A stretch of 6,683 nt of DNA from Bacteroidota bacterium (GCA_021796055.1 JAJYOS010000369.1:1-6683); one strand, 5' to 3'; counted from the first letter of the stretch, positions 1 to 6,417 are shown. Made by a program: numbers and translations. Notes: generated by a model from the sequence alone, not told the origin.

Positions 1-1
1 C

Positions 2-751
2 CCGGAGTCGCTCCTGGAGAGCGAGCTTTTCGGGCACGAGAAGGGCGCTTATACGGGGGCGATCACATCGAGACGCGGCCTCTTTGAGACTGCAAACGGC
101 GGCACGCTTTTCCTCGACGAGATTGGAGACATGCCGCTCGGCTCACAGGCGAAACTCCTGAGAGTCGTCGAGACCGGCGAAGTTCGTCCCGTAGGCAGCG
201 ACGACATCAAGAAGGTGGACGTGCGCGTGATCGCCGCTACGCACCGCGACCTTAAAGAGATGGTGAAGCACGATCAGTTCAGGGAAGATCTCTTTTACAG
301 GCTCAACGTTATTTCCATACACGTGCCAGATCTTAAAGACAGAACTGAAGACATACAGATTTTGACCGAGCACTTCCTTAAAAAGTACGGAGAGCAGTTC
401 GGTAAACAGAATGTCCAGATAACACATGAGGCAATGGCGTGTTTGATGAGATACTCCTGGCCAGGAAACGTGCGCGAGCTCGAAAATGTGATTGAGCGAA
501 GCATAGCTCTCGCCGGAGGAGACGTCATCGACTGCAAAGATCTCCCGGAGCATCTTTTCCAGATGAAGTCGACGGATCTCATAGACGATCTGGCGTCGGA
601 CAACATGCCGCTTTCCGAAGTCGAAAAGCGATATATCGTGAAGGTGCTTCAGAGGACTAACTGGCACCAGTCAAAGGCCGCCCAAATACTCGGTATCGAC
701 AGGAAAACTCTTTACAGAAAGATCAAAGAGTACAACCTGATGCAAGGATAG
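2..751 (+). CDS. Sigma-54-dependent response regulator / enhancer-binding protein, NtrC family (5' truncated)
   Basis: The open frame enters from the left edge and gives 249 visible residues. They cover most of an AAA+ sigma-54 activation domain plus a C-terminal Fis-type helix-turn-helix. Visible motifs are the sigma-54 contact loop GAYTGA (visible residues 15-20, the Tyr variant of GAFTGA), Walker B LFLDE (36-40), a sensor I region (VIAATHRDL), the arginine-finger segment [11 protein letters not shown] (93-103) and the sensor II helix [11 protein letters not shown] (153-163). The last ~45 residues carry [21 protein letters not shown], a classic DNA-binding HTH_8 helix. Such proteins hydrolyse ATP to open sigma-54 RNA polymerase complexes from upstream enhancer sites. 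Walker A and any N-terminal receiver lie outside the window, so a two-component regulator is inferred from the domain style only; a PAS- or GAF-sensing activator is possible. No motif in the visible part is damaged. The specific regulon cannot be told. Confidence 0.95.
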   Translation, partial: PESLLESELFGHEKGAYTGAITSRRGLFETANGGTLFLDEIGDMPLGSQAKLLRVVETGEVRPVGSDDIKKVDVRVIAATHRDLKEMVKHDQFREDLFYRLNVISIHVPDLKDRTEDIQILTEHFLKKYGEQFGKQNVQITHEAMACLMRYSWPGNVRELENVIERSIALAGGDVIDCKDLPEHLFQMKSTDLIDDLASDNMPLSEVEKRYIVKVLQRTNWHQSKAAQILGIDRKTLYRKIKEYNLMQG

Positions 752-824
752 CGTGAGGCGCGGACTGAGGGTCAGCCTTCAGTAGGCTTCGTGATCCGAA
801 ATCGGTTTGGCGCAACATGATTTT

Positions 825-842
825 GCTGCCCATCCGGGCTGC
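825..842. other. Weak hairpin in the convergent gap between regulator and permease
   Basis: GCTGCCC-ATCC-GGGCTGC folds into a 7-base stem with one T-T mismatch and a 4-base loop. It lies in the 136-base gap (752-887) between two convergent genes, where a shared terminator would be expected. Neither strand has a T-tract after the stem, so it is not a standard intrinsic terminator. A second small inverted repeat, GATCT/AGATC, sits at 850-864. Nothing else is evident in this gap. Confidence 0.25.
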
Positions 843-887
843 AATGCGGGATCTAAGTCAGATCGATGGATGAATCGGTGGATGTAA

Positions 888-1964
888 CTAGCGATCGGAG
901 CCCGGTTTGCTCGTGGTGACTTCGATCTCGTCGTACCTCTGTACCCTATAAATAATCGTCGAGGCCATCCAGCTTATCACGAAGATTCCGATTATAAAAT
1001 ATCCCATCATTCCGAAGTCCCCGCTTAAACGACCGACGCCCGTCCAAAACCATCCCCTTAGTCGAAGTTTATCGCCGATAATGTTGAACACTTCTATACC
1101 ACCGACGAGAAGCGCGACGAGGACGGAAACGAAAGTGATCGTGAGATTGTAGTACAGTTTTCTCAGCGGCTTGACATAAGCCCATCCGTACGCGGCAAGC
1201 ATAAGAACGCCGTCTGTCGTGTCTACGAGCGACATACCAGCGGTAAAAAGCGCGGGGAAAATCAGTATTGACCACACTGGCAAACCCTTCGTCGCCTCGG
1301 TTGCGGTTATGCCGAGGAGCCCGATTTCCGTGGCCGTGTCGAAGCCGAGCCCGAATAGAAAGCCGAGGGGGTACATGTGCCAGCTTTCGCTGGTCATTTT
1401 ATAGAACGGTCTGAAAATTCTCGACATCAGTCCGCGCCGCCCGAGAAGATCATCGAGAGTCTGTTCGTCGTACGCGCCGCCGCTTTTCACTTTCCTGAAA
1501 GCTTTTAAGACATCTCTCAAAATGAACATGTTAAGGAGCGCGATCAGGAAGAGGAAGCCCGCGGAAACAAGCGTCCCGATGATTCCCCCGATATGTTGGA
1601 ATTGCGGAAAGTTTTTCTGAATCGCCGTCGCGGTTATCGCTATCGCCACCGACGCGAGGACGACGACCGTCGAGTGCCCGAGTGAAAAAAAGAATCCCAC
1701 CCCGGCGGGCCTTTTCCCATCCTGCATGAGCTTACGAGTCACGTTATCGATGGCGGCGATGTGGTCTGCGTCAACCGCATGGCGCAATCCGAAACTGTAG
1801 GCTATCACTGAAGTGCCGATCAGCAGTGGAAAACCGCTGAACATGGATATCGCGATCGCCCAAACTAAAAGATTGACAGAGATGAGAAACAGATAGAGTC
1901 CGAAAACTCTTCGGCGCGTTCCCGCGAACTTGTTCCCGAAAACGTCTGTGAGACGTGTCATCAT
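888..1964 (-). CDS. NiCoT-family nickel/cobalt permease (HoxN/HupN/NixA type)
   Basis: High-affinity inner-membrane uptake of Ni2+ and/or Co2+ for metalloenzymes such as hydrogenase or urease, neither of which is encoded here. Read from the ATG at 1964 it has 358 residues and several hydrophobic segments, matching the usual eight-helix NiCoT topology. Family signatures are all present: RHAVDADHIAAIDNVTRK in the second helix (metal-binding His/Asp, from about residue 61), SLGHSTVVV (from about 94), LGFDTATEIGLLGI (from about 206) and GMSLVDTTDGVLM (from about 243). The C-terminal half also holds PLRKLYYNLTITFVSVLVALLVGGIE, typical of HoxN-like members. An in-frame GTG at 2003 would add 13 polar residues. 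I prefer the ATG at 1964 because about 60 residues before the RHAVDADH motif fits the family and because a predicted promoter at 2018-2046 would leave almost no leader before the GTG. Neither start has a strong Shine-Dalgarno sequence. Ni versus Co preference cannot be read from sequence. Confidence 0.96.
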   Translation of the reverse strand: MMTRLTDVFGNKFAGTRRRVFGLYLFLISVNLLVWAIAISMFSGFPLLIGTSVIAYSFGLRHAVDADHIAAIDNVTRKLMQDGKRPAGVGFFFSLGHSTVVVLASVAIAITATAIQKNFPQFQHIGGIIGTLVSAGFLFLIALLNMFILRDVLKAFRKVKSGGAYDEQTLDDLLGRRGLMSRIFRPFYKMTSESWHMYPLGFLFGLGFDTATEIGLLGITATEATKGLPVWSILIFPALFTAGMSLVDTTDGVLMLAAYGWAYVKPLRKLYYNLTITFVSVLVALLVGGIEVFNIIGDKLRLRGWFWTGVGRLSGDFGMMGYFIIGIFVISWMASTIIYRVQRYDEIEVTTSKPGSDR

Positions 1965-2017
1965 TTTACAATCAGTCCCGCGAATTTTATCTCTGCCCTG
2001 CACATCTCTTTAGGTCT

Positions 2018-2046
2018 ATTATCGATATTAGGTGATGAAAATTCAA
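2018..2046 (-). promoter_or_regulatory. Sigma70-type promoter for the nickel/cobalt permease
   Basis: On the minus strand TTGAAT (plus positions 2041-2046) is followed after exactly 17 bases by GATAAT (2018-2023), matching -35 in 4 of 6 and -10 in 5 of 6 positions. Transcription would start near 2010, giving a leader of about 47 bases to the ATG at 1964. It is found by eye; if the organism uses a Bacteroidota-type sigma factor the consensus would differ. Confidence 0.42.
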
Positions 2047-2074
2047 GATAGCGGATCGGTGAAGGATAAAATTC
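2031..2074. repeat. Imperfect direct repeat overlapping the permease promoter
   Basis: GGTGA-(2 nt)-AAAATTC at 2031-2044 recurs as GGTGA-(5 nt)-AAAATTC at 2058-2074, 27 to 30 bases downstream. The first copy covers part of the predicted -35 box of the minus-strand promoter, and the second lies just upstream of it from the permease's point of view. That is a plausible arrangement for a regulator-binding site, but 12 shared bases in A/T-rich DNA could be chance. Confidence 0.22.
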
Positions 2075-2144
2075 TTCAATGAATGACGGATTGGAAATCA
2101 AATCTGAACGTGTTGATCTTGCCGCTTAACGCCGGCCGGTAACT

Positions 2145-2190
2145 TTTTCAATCGCGCTTCCGTATGGCTAAGATGTCAATCAAGAAGAGG
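2145..2190 (+). promoter_or_regulatory. Possible promoter and ribosome binding site of the DUF5916 barrel gene
   Basis: TTTTCA (2145-2150) and TAAGAT (2169-2174), 18 bases apart, each match the sigma70 consensus in 4 of 6 positions. An AGAGG Shine-Dalgarno sequence at 2186-2190 ends 8 bases before the ATG at 2199. The ribosome site is credible; the promoter is weak. An alternative of Bacteroidota style, CTTG-N18-TAACTTTT (2118-2147), is nearly as good. An 8-base palindrome CCGGCCGG lies at 2132-2139. Confidence 0.25.
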
Positions 2191-2198
2191 TCAGGGCA

Positions 2199-4469
2199 AT
2201 GTTGGATCGTGCAATTAGTTTCAATTTCTTCCGGGAAGCTCCTTTTTGGTTAATTGCAATTTCCCTGTTTTCTTATGCCGGGACCGCGAACTCTTATAAT
2301 TCCAAAAACCCAGAGACTTTCCGTTTGACCGCGACGCAGATCGACCGAGAAATAGTCTTGACTGGGAAGCTCTCAGATCCAATCTGGAAAACCGCTACGC
2401 CGGTGGAACTTAATTATGAAATCCAGCCCGGAGAAAACTTACCCGCGCGCCAGAAGACGCTTGTGTATGTTCTGTTAAGTTCGTCCAGACTGTACATTGG
2501 ATTTCGTGCGTTTGACGACAAACCTGCCTCGATAAGGTCCCACATAGCCGATCGAGACAAGATGACAGACGATGATTTCGTCGGCGTGATTCTCGACACG
2601 TACGGCACCATGCAAAGCGGATACGAATTCATGGCAAACAGCTACGGAAGCCAATTCGACGCGATGCGAACCAGCAACAATGAGGACGCGAGTTTTGATT
2701 GCGTGTGGTACTCGGCGGGGAACGTTGATGATTCAGGCTACACCGTAGAAATCGCTATACCTTTCAATAGCCTCCGACTTCCGTCGGACGGCAAACAACA
2801 TTGGATCGCCGAGTTCTTGCGCAACATGCCGCGGGACAGCCGCTATCAAATAACATGGACACCTATTGACCGCAACAATCCGTGTCTCCTCTGCCAGGGT
2901 GGAACGATCGAAGGTATAGGAGGAATTGCCGCTTCGAATAACCTCGAGCTTCTCCCTTATGCAATGGCGGCTCAGACGGGCAATGTGGAGGACGCAGAAG
3001 ATCCCAATTCCAATTTCATTGGTGGTCCATTCAAAGGAAGGGCTGGAATCGGTTTGAAGTACGCGCCATCTTCGAACCTGGTACTCGGGGCAGTGGTGAA
3101 TCCTGATTTCAGTCAGATTGAATCCGATGCGACTCAGATCAGCGTCAATAACACTTTCTCCATATTCTATCCTGAAAAGAGACCGTTCTTTCTGGAGGGC
3201 GCCGAACTCTTCGGGACTCTGGCGAGCGCCTTTTATTCGAGAATGATAAACAATCCGCTGGCCGCATCGAAGGTGACTCAGAAATCCGGATCGTTTTCCG
3301 TCGCTTATCTCGTTGCCTATGACAGGGAATCGCCCTTCATCGTTCCGGGCGAAGAGGGGAGCGATTTTGTCGGAACTTCTGAAAAATCACTCAGCAATGT
3401 CGTCCGTGCCAAGTATGATTTCGGCAGTGAGTCTTTCATAGGCGGGCTTTTCACTTCAAGGAATTTCACTGCCGCCCACAACTATGTTGGTGGAGTCGAC
3501 TGGAACGTACTGTTTCTGGGAAACTTTTATTTCGTGGGACAGGCGCTTGTGTCTGACACGAAGGAGCTGAACGCACTTTCGATTTTCGATGATCAGCGGC
3601 GCTACGGCGCGACGAGGTATACCGCGGCTTTCGACGGGGAAAGCTTCGGTGGGCGTGGCATGCAGGTCGACTTGAAGCGTAATGCCCGCGACTATTCTTT
3701 CGACCTTCAATACTCTTCAGTGTCGCCAACCTTTCAAGCTCAGGATGGGTTTGTGACTTCGACGAACAACCGGTACCTCTCTTACTGGCAGGGCTATTGG
3801 CTGTATCCTCAGAATTCATTCATTGAGAATGCCTCCCTCCAAACTTCCTCGGGGCTGCATTTCAACGATACGGGTTTCCTGAAAGAGAAGTGGACAATGT
3901 TTGGGGTTCAACTGCAGCTGAAAGGCCAGACCTACGTTTGGATAGATTACTTCCCCCTGAATGACGAGATCTTCCATAGTGTTGGATTCAGCAGGATATA
4001 TCGCACAGAGTTCACTATTAACTCTAATCCATTCAGCGAACTTTCGATATATTTCAACGGATCGATAGGAAGGTTCGTCTATCGAGAAGATGTGCCTGAT
4101 CGTGGGAGAGGAAACAACTTTTCGCTTGAAGTCGTCCTGAAGCCTACCGACAAATTGACGGTGGACGTGTCGTATTCAAAATCGCGGCTTTGGTCAATGG
4201 ACAATGCCCATCTCTTCTACGACGGCTACATAAGCCGCGGGGTCGTAGCTTATCAATTCTTTCAGCAGTTGTTTGTTAGGTTGACGGGTCAGTACGATCA
4301 GTTCGCCAAGAAAATCCAGATTGATCCGCTCATAAGTTACAAACTGAGTCCTTTTACGGTTTTTTACGCCGGGTCCAATCATGGATTCACGAAATACTCC
4401 CTGCCATATGGGGTTCAAAGGACCGAGCAGCAGTTCTTTGTGAAAGTCCAATACCTCTGGCAGAGTTGA
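2199..4469 (+). CDS. Outer-membrane DUF5916 beta-barrel protein with N-terminal CBM9-like domain
   Basis: A 756-residue secreted protein. Residues 1-32 look like a signal peptide: basic start, hydrophobic FWLIAISLFSYAG, probable cleavage near ANS (30-32). Residues ~40-222 resemble the carbohydrate-binding family 9-like sandwich (LTGKLSDPIWKTA, RLYIGFRAFDD, YTVEIAIPFNSLRL). From ~245 onward comes the DUF5916 region, with its hallmark NPDFSQIESDATQ...FYPEKRPFFLEGAELF (301-338), followed by ~400 residues of alternating, aromatic-rich strands ending in FFVKVQYLWQS, as expected for a barrel inserted in the outer membrane. The family has no firmly established biochemical role; binding or passage of a glycan or other ligand is an inference from the CBM9 fold. 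A CLLC pair (C229, C232) and C168 lie in the periplasmic part. The gene stands alone, divergent from the nickel permease. The ATG is supported by AGAGG at 2186-2190 and by the signal peptide. Confidence 0.9.
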   Translation: MLDRAISFNFFREAPFWLIAISLFSYAGTANSYNSKNPETFRLTATQIDREIVLTGKLSDPIWKTATPVELNYEIQPGENLPARQKTLVYVLLSSSRLYIGFRAFDDKPASIRSHIADRDKMTDDDFVGVILDTYGTMQSGYEFMANSYGSQFDAMRTSNNEDASFDCVWYSAGNVDDSGYTVEIAIPFNSLRLPSDGKQHWIAEFLRNMPRDSRYQITWTPIDRNNPCLLCQGGTIEGIGGIAASNNLELLPYAMAAQTGNVEDAEDPNSNFIGGPFKGRAGIGLKYAPSSNLVLGAVVNPDFSQIESDATQISVNNTFSIFYPEKRPFFLEGAELFGTLASAFYSRMINNPLAASKVTQKSGSFSVAYLVAYDRESPFIVPGEEGSDFVGTSEKSLSNVVRAKYDFGSESFIGGLFTSRNFTAAHNYVGGVDWNVLFLGNFYFVGQALVSDTKELNALSIFDDQRRYGATRYTAAFDGESFGGRGMQVDLKRNARDYSFDLQYSSVSPTFQAQDGFVTSTNNRYLSYWQGYWLYPQNSFIENASLQTSSGLHFNDTGFLKEKWTMFGVQLQLKGQTYVWIDYFPLNDEIFHSVGFSRIYRTEFTINSNPFSELSIYFNGSIGRFVYREDVPDRGRGNNFSLEVVLKPTDKLTVDVSYSKSRLWSMDNAHLFYDGYISRGVVAYQFFQQLFVRLTGQYDQFAKKIQIDPLISYKLSPFTVFYAGSNHGFTKYSLPYGVQRTEQQFFVKVQYLWQS

Positions 4470-4513
4470 GTTCTCCGCAGGCTGATTTCAAGGAGGGCGA
4501 AGGAGGCAGCGAA

Positions 4514-4531
4514 CTTGCCTGGATTGGCAAG
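4514..4531 (+). other. Perfect 6-bp hairpin downstream of the barrel gene
   Basis: CTTGCC and GGCAAG pair perfectly across a 6-base loop, 44 bases after the barrel stop codon. The stem is followed by GGGGTCGCG rather than a T-tract, so it is a poor intrinsic terminator, though it could stabilise the 3' end of the mRNA. Confidence 0.3.
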
Positions 4532-4637
4532 GGGGTCGCGCAAAGAAATAGAGTGGACGTCCTTCCTGAGAGTCTGCTGGCGACAGGACGGGGAGAAGAT
4601 TTGCACGAGTTTGGCGTGGCTTCTTAGGGGAGTCTGA
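4515..4637 (+). CDS. Doubtful 40-residue small ORF with a strong Shine-Dalgarno sequence
   Basis: A TTG at 4515 sits 8 bases after a perfect AAGGAGG (4500-4506), itself preceded by a second AAGGAGG ten bases upstream. The frame reads MPGLARGSRKEIEW and so on, is basic and Trp/Cys-containing, and stops at TGA 4635-4637. The start codon lies inside the hairpin at 4514-4531. I recognise no family and the composition does not look clearly coding. It is listed only because the ribosome-binding context is unusually strong; chance purine-rich DNA is the likelier explanation. Confidence 0.12.
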   Translation: MPGLARGSRKEIEWTSFLRVCWRQDGEKICTSLAWLLRGV

Positions 4638-4671
4638 TCTTGGGCGGCATCGATCTTGCTATCGGATCAGA
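4633..4671. repeat. Inverted repeat with nested stem
   Basis: TCTGATC (4633-4639) is the exact reverse complement of GATCAGA (4665-4671). Inside it CGAT (4651-4654) pairs with ATCG (4661-4664) and lies directly against the right arm, so the fold is an 11-bp stem interrupted by an 11-base bulge on the 5' side. There is no T-tract after it. It could be an RNA structural element or an operator. Confidence 0.3.
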
Positions 4672-4697
4672 AGCCGGATTAGCGGTTCATCATGCTG

Positions 4698-4726
4698 TTG
4701 ACATTCATTATGGAATTACCGAGATT
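4698..4726 (+). promoter_or_regulatory. Possible promoter of the zinc-finger gene
   Basis: A perfect TTGACA -35 box at 4698-4703 is followed after 17 bases by GAGATT (4721-4726), which matches the -10 consensus in only 3 of 6 positions. If used, the leader before the ATG at 4923 would be about 190 bases, long enough for regulation. The weak -10 keeps confidence low. Confidence 0.22.
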
Positions 4727-4907
4727 TTTTATGTAGTAAAAGTTGCATCGACACAAGCCTGGATACTCCGGACTAAAGAGTGTTGCAGCGTTCCATGCGA
4801 TGCTCTATTCACATACCCGTCTGATACCAGCGTTGCTTCGGGCAGCGGCAGGAGTGGTACTGATATCGATGTCGATCTATAACGACTTGACGATCATGGT
4901 ATCAAAG

Positions 4908-4916
4908 AAGGGAGGG
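4908..4916 (+). promoter_or_regulatory. Strong ribosome binding site fixing the start of the zinc-finger gene
   Basis: AAGGGAGGG ends 6 bases before the ATG at 4923. It decides the start against in-frame upstream candidates (TTG 4743, ATG 4896) that lack any such site. Confidence 0.75.
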
Positions 4917-4922
4917 TACGAA

Positions 4923-5285
4923 ATGGAAGCCAAAAACCTGGCGATACTAAGGAACGAAATCTTCACCCGGGTTAGGTCAATACTATACGAACGGTATGGG
5001 GAGTTCGTGCCTGACCCGCTGATTGAGAACGAATCGCAGGGGGAGACTGTTGTAAAGGCCATCAAGCGCGTCGAATCATTCAAGGCAGACGAGGATTTAC
5101 TCGACTTATTCGAGGCGCTTGAGAAAGTTTTTTCGGGACGATACGGCTATTGCCTGTTTTGCAGGAAGGAAATAGAATTCTCGAAACTAATGAGAAACCC
5201 GCTGGCGAAGTTTTGCGATAGCTGCGAGCGCATACTGAACCCGAATTACGTTACGGGAGACGCGCAATCGGACGAAAAGCTTTAG
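4923..5285 (+). CDS. DksA/TraR-type C4 zinc-finger protein
   Basis: A 120-residue cytoplasmic protein. A helical N-terminal part (1-72, charged, suited to a coiled coil) precedes a C4 zinc finger: C77-x2-C80-x17-C98-x2-C101, the same spacing as in DksA, inside the typical frame GRYGYCLFCRKEIEFSKL...NPLAKFCDSC. DksA-family proteins insert a coiled coil into the RNA polymerase secondary channel and modulate initiation, often with ppGpp. Here the segment VPDPLIEN (30-36) lines up with the DksA tip FPDPVDRA: the first Asp (D31) is kept, but the second Asp and the Ala of the DxxDxA motif become Ile34 and Asn36. The protein is shorter than E. coli DksA (151) and longer than TraR (73). So the fold is well supported, but classical DksA activity is uncertain. 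It is a lone gene, convergent with cheB, with a 69-base gap. Start chosen from the ribosome binding site at 4908-4916. Confidence 0.88.
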   Translation: MEAKNLAILRNEIFTRVRSILYERYGEFVPDPLIENESQGETVVKAIKRVESFKADEDLLDLFEALEKVFSGRYGYCLFCRKEIEFSKLMRNPLAKFCDSCERILNPNYVTGDAQSDEKL

Positions 5286-5286
5286 C

Positions 5287-5314
5287 TCCATGCGTGGGAA
5301 ATCGTCGTCATGGA
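5287..5314. terminator. Possible weak bidirectional terminator between the zinc-finger gene and cheB
   Basis: TCCATG (5287-5292) and CATGGA (5309-5314) form a 6-bp inverted repeat with a 16-base loop in the 69-base convergent gap. Moderately T-rich sequence follows on the plus strand (TTGGGCTGTTTCATTATT), and on the minus strand a TTTT run follows 8 to 12 bases after the stem. The position is right, but the stem is short and its loop is long. Confidence 0.25.
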
Positions 5315-5354
5315 TTGGGCTGTTTCATTATTCTGCAGAACGAATCCGCGCGCG

Positions 5355-6416
5355 CTAGTGAACTGGTACAGCCGGCATCAGCGCCGAGGTGAGCGCGGAC
5401 GCGATTTCATCGAGTGGCAGGACAGCGTCTGCAAGTTCAGCATCCACTATAGATTTCGGCATGCCGTAAACCACGGAAGTCTCCTCGTCCTGCGCGATAA
5501 TTCTACCGCCCGATTCCTTTATCAATCTCGCCCCCTCGAGTCCGTCGTGACCCATCCCGGTCATCACCGCCGCGAGCACGCGTCCCCCGAACACTTCGTT
5601 CGCTGATGAGAACATTACATCAACTGAAGGGCGATGGAGCGTGTCGCCCGGATCTTTCGAGATGACAATCTTCGGAAGACCGCCGGTTCTTGTGAACTTC
5701 ATATGAAGCCCGCCGGGCGCGATGTATACTTTTCCGCTGCTCAAATTCATACCGTCTTCCGCTTCGCATACCTCCAGCCGGCTGATCGAGTCGAGTCTTT
5801 CCGCGAGTGATTTTGTAAACTGCGGCGGCATATGCTGAACGATCGCGACGGGGACGGGGAAATCCACAGGAAGCGAAGGAATGACTTTCTGGAGAGAGAA
5901 CGGCCCGCCCGTGGAAATGCCGATGGTGACGATCTGGGTGCCGGATGTCTTCAGCTGCGACGGTCTGGGAAAAGTCGATATCCTGTTTGTAAGATGCGTC
6001 GAGAATTGTCCGGACCTGCTTCGCGTGATCGCCTTTACTTTTGAAATAAGCTCGCCCTTGATCTTTGTGATATCCAGCGAGACATATGAGAGTTGCTTCG
6101 GTATGAAATCCACTGCTCCCGCCGAGAGCGCGTCTATTGTCGCGCGGGCGCCTTCGACGGTGAGAGAGCTAACCATGAGGACAGGAAGAGGGTTTTCGCG
6201 CATGATCTTCTTTAGCGCGGTGATCCCGTCCATCCGGGGCATCTCGACATCGAGAGTCATTAAATCAGGATGGAGCAGCTTCACTTTCTCAATCGCGTCG
6301 ATCCCATCCCTCGCGGTACCGACAACATCTATTTCTGGATCGTCTCCAAGCATCATGGATATAGCCTTGCGCATGAACGCGGAGTCATCGACAACGAGCA
6401 CTCTGATCGTAGACAT
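5355..6416 (-). CDS. cheB: Chemotaxis protein-glutamate methylesterase / glutamine deamidase CheB
   Basis: A 353-residue cytoplasmic response regulator that removes methyl groups from, and deamidates, chemoreceptor glutamates during adaptation. The N-terminal receiver (~3-125) has the acidic pair D10/D11, the phospho-acceptor D56 in LDVEMPRMDG, S83 in VSSLT and the conserved K107. The methylesterase domain (~160-345) shows the catalytic triad: S168 in GISTGGP, H195 in IVQHMPP and D291 in MTGMGHDG, with spacing like that of Salmonella CheB (S164, H190, D286). The length is close to the enterobacterial protein (349). One oddity is that the usual K-P after the receiver's last strand reads K107-Q108. 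The in-frame GTG/ATG extension to 6488 is rejected: the ATG at 6416 gives the canonical start MSTIRVLVVDDS, one base after the cheA stop. Phosphorylation by CheA is the expected control. Confidence 0.97.
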   Translation of the reverse strand: MSTIRVLVVDDSAFMRKAISMMLGDDPEIDVVGTARDGIDAIEKVKLLHPDLMTLDVEMPRMDGITALKKIMRENPLPVLMVSSLTVEGARATIDALSAGAVDFIPKQLSYVSLDITKIKGELISKVKAITRSRSGQFSTHLTNRISTFPRPSQLKTSGTQIVTIGISTGGPFSLQKVIPSLPVDFPVPVAIVQHMPPQFTKSLAERLDSISRLEVCEAEDGMNLSSGKVYIAPGGLHMKFTRTGGLPKIVISKDPGDTLHRPSVDVMFSSANEVFGGRVLAAVMTGMGHDGLEGARLIKESGGRIIAQDEETSVVYGMPKSIVDAELADAVLPLDEIASALTSALMPAVPVH

Positions 6417-6417
6417 T

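Larger units (their letters stand above)
4470..4922. other. 453-base gap without a convincing gene
   Basis: Frames here are short, start at TTG and show no family motif. What it holds: two AAGGAGG boxes (4490-4496 and 4500-4506), a hairpin at 4514-4531, a longer inverted repeat at 4633-4671, a TTGACA box at 4698-4703, a run of six T at 4725-4730 and the ribosome binding site of the next gene at 4908-4916. It is unusually long for a gap between two plus-strand genes in this window and may contain a leader RNA or small RNA; no known riboswitch class is recognisable to me. Confidence 0.6.

Noticed and set aside
143..667. 174-residue minus-strand frame opposite the sigma-54 regulator
   Set aside because: It lies antisense to a well-conserved AAA+/HTH coding sequence, has no family motif and no ribosome site; it is a shadow of the real gene.
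809..828. Possible sigma-54 (-24/-12) promoter TTGGCGC...TTGCT
   Set aside because: The distance between the GG and GC elements is four bases too long for a sigma-54 promoter on the plus strand, and the minus-strand reading is also mis-spaced.
4640..4882. 80-residue plus-strand frame starting at TTG
   Set aside because: Weak start, no ribosome site, no recognisable motif; it overlaps the inverted repeat and the upstream region of the zinc-finger gene in another frame.
4743..4922. 60-residue N-terminal extension of the zinc-finger protein from a TTG at 4743
   Set aside because: No Shine-Dalgarno sequence at the TTG, unrelated to DksA-like N-termini, and it contains the strong ribosome binding site (4908-4916) of the internal ATG at 4923.
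5310..5606. 98-residue plus-strand frame running into cheB
   Set aside because: Mostly antisense to conserved CheB methylesterase codons and without family resemblance.
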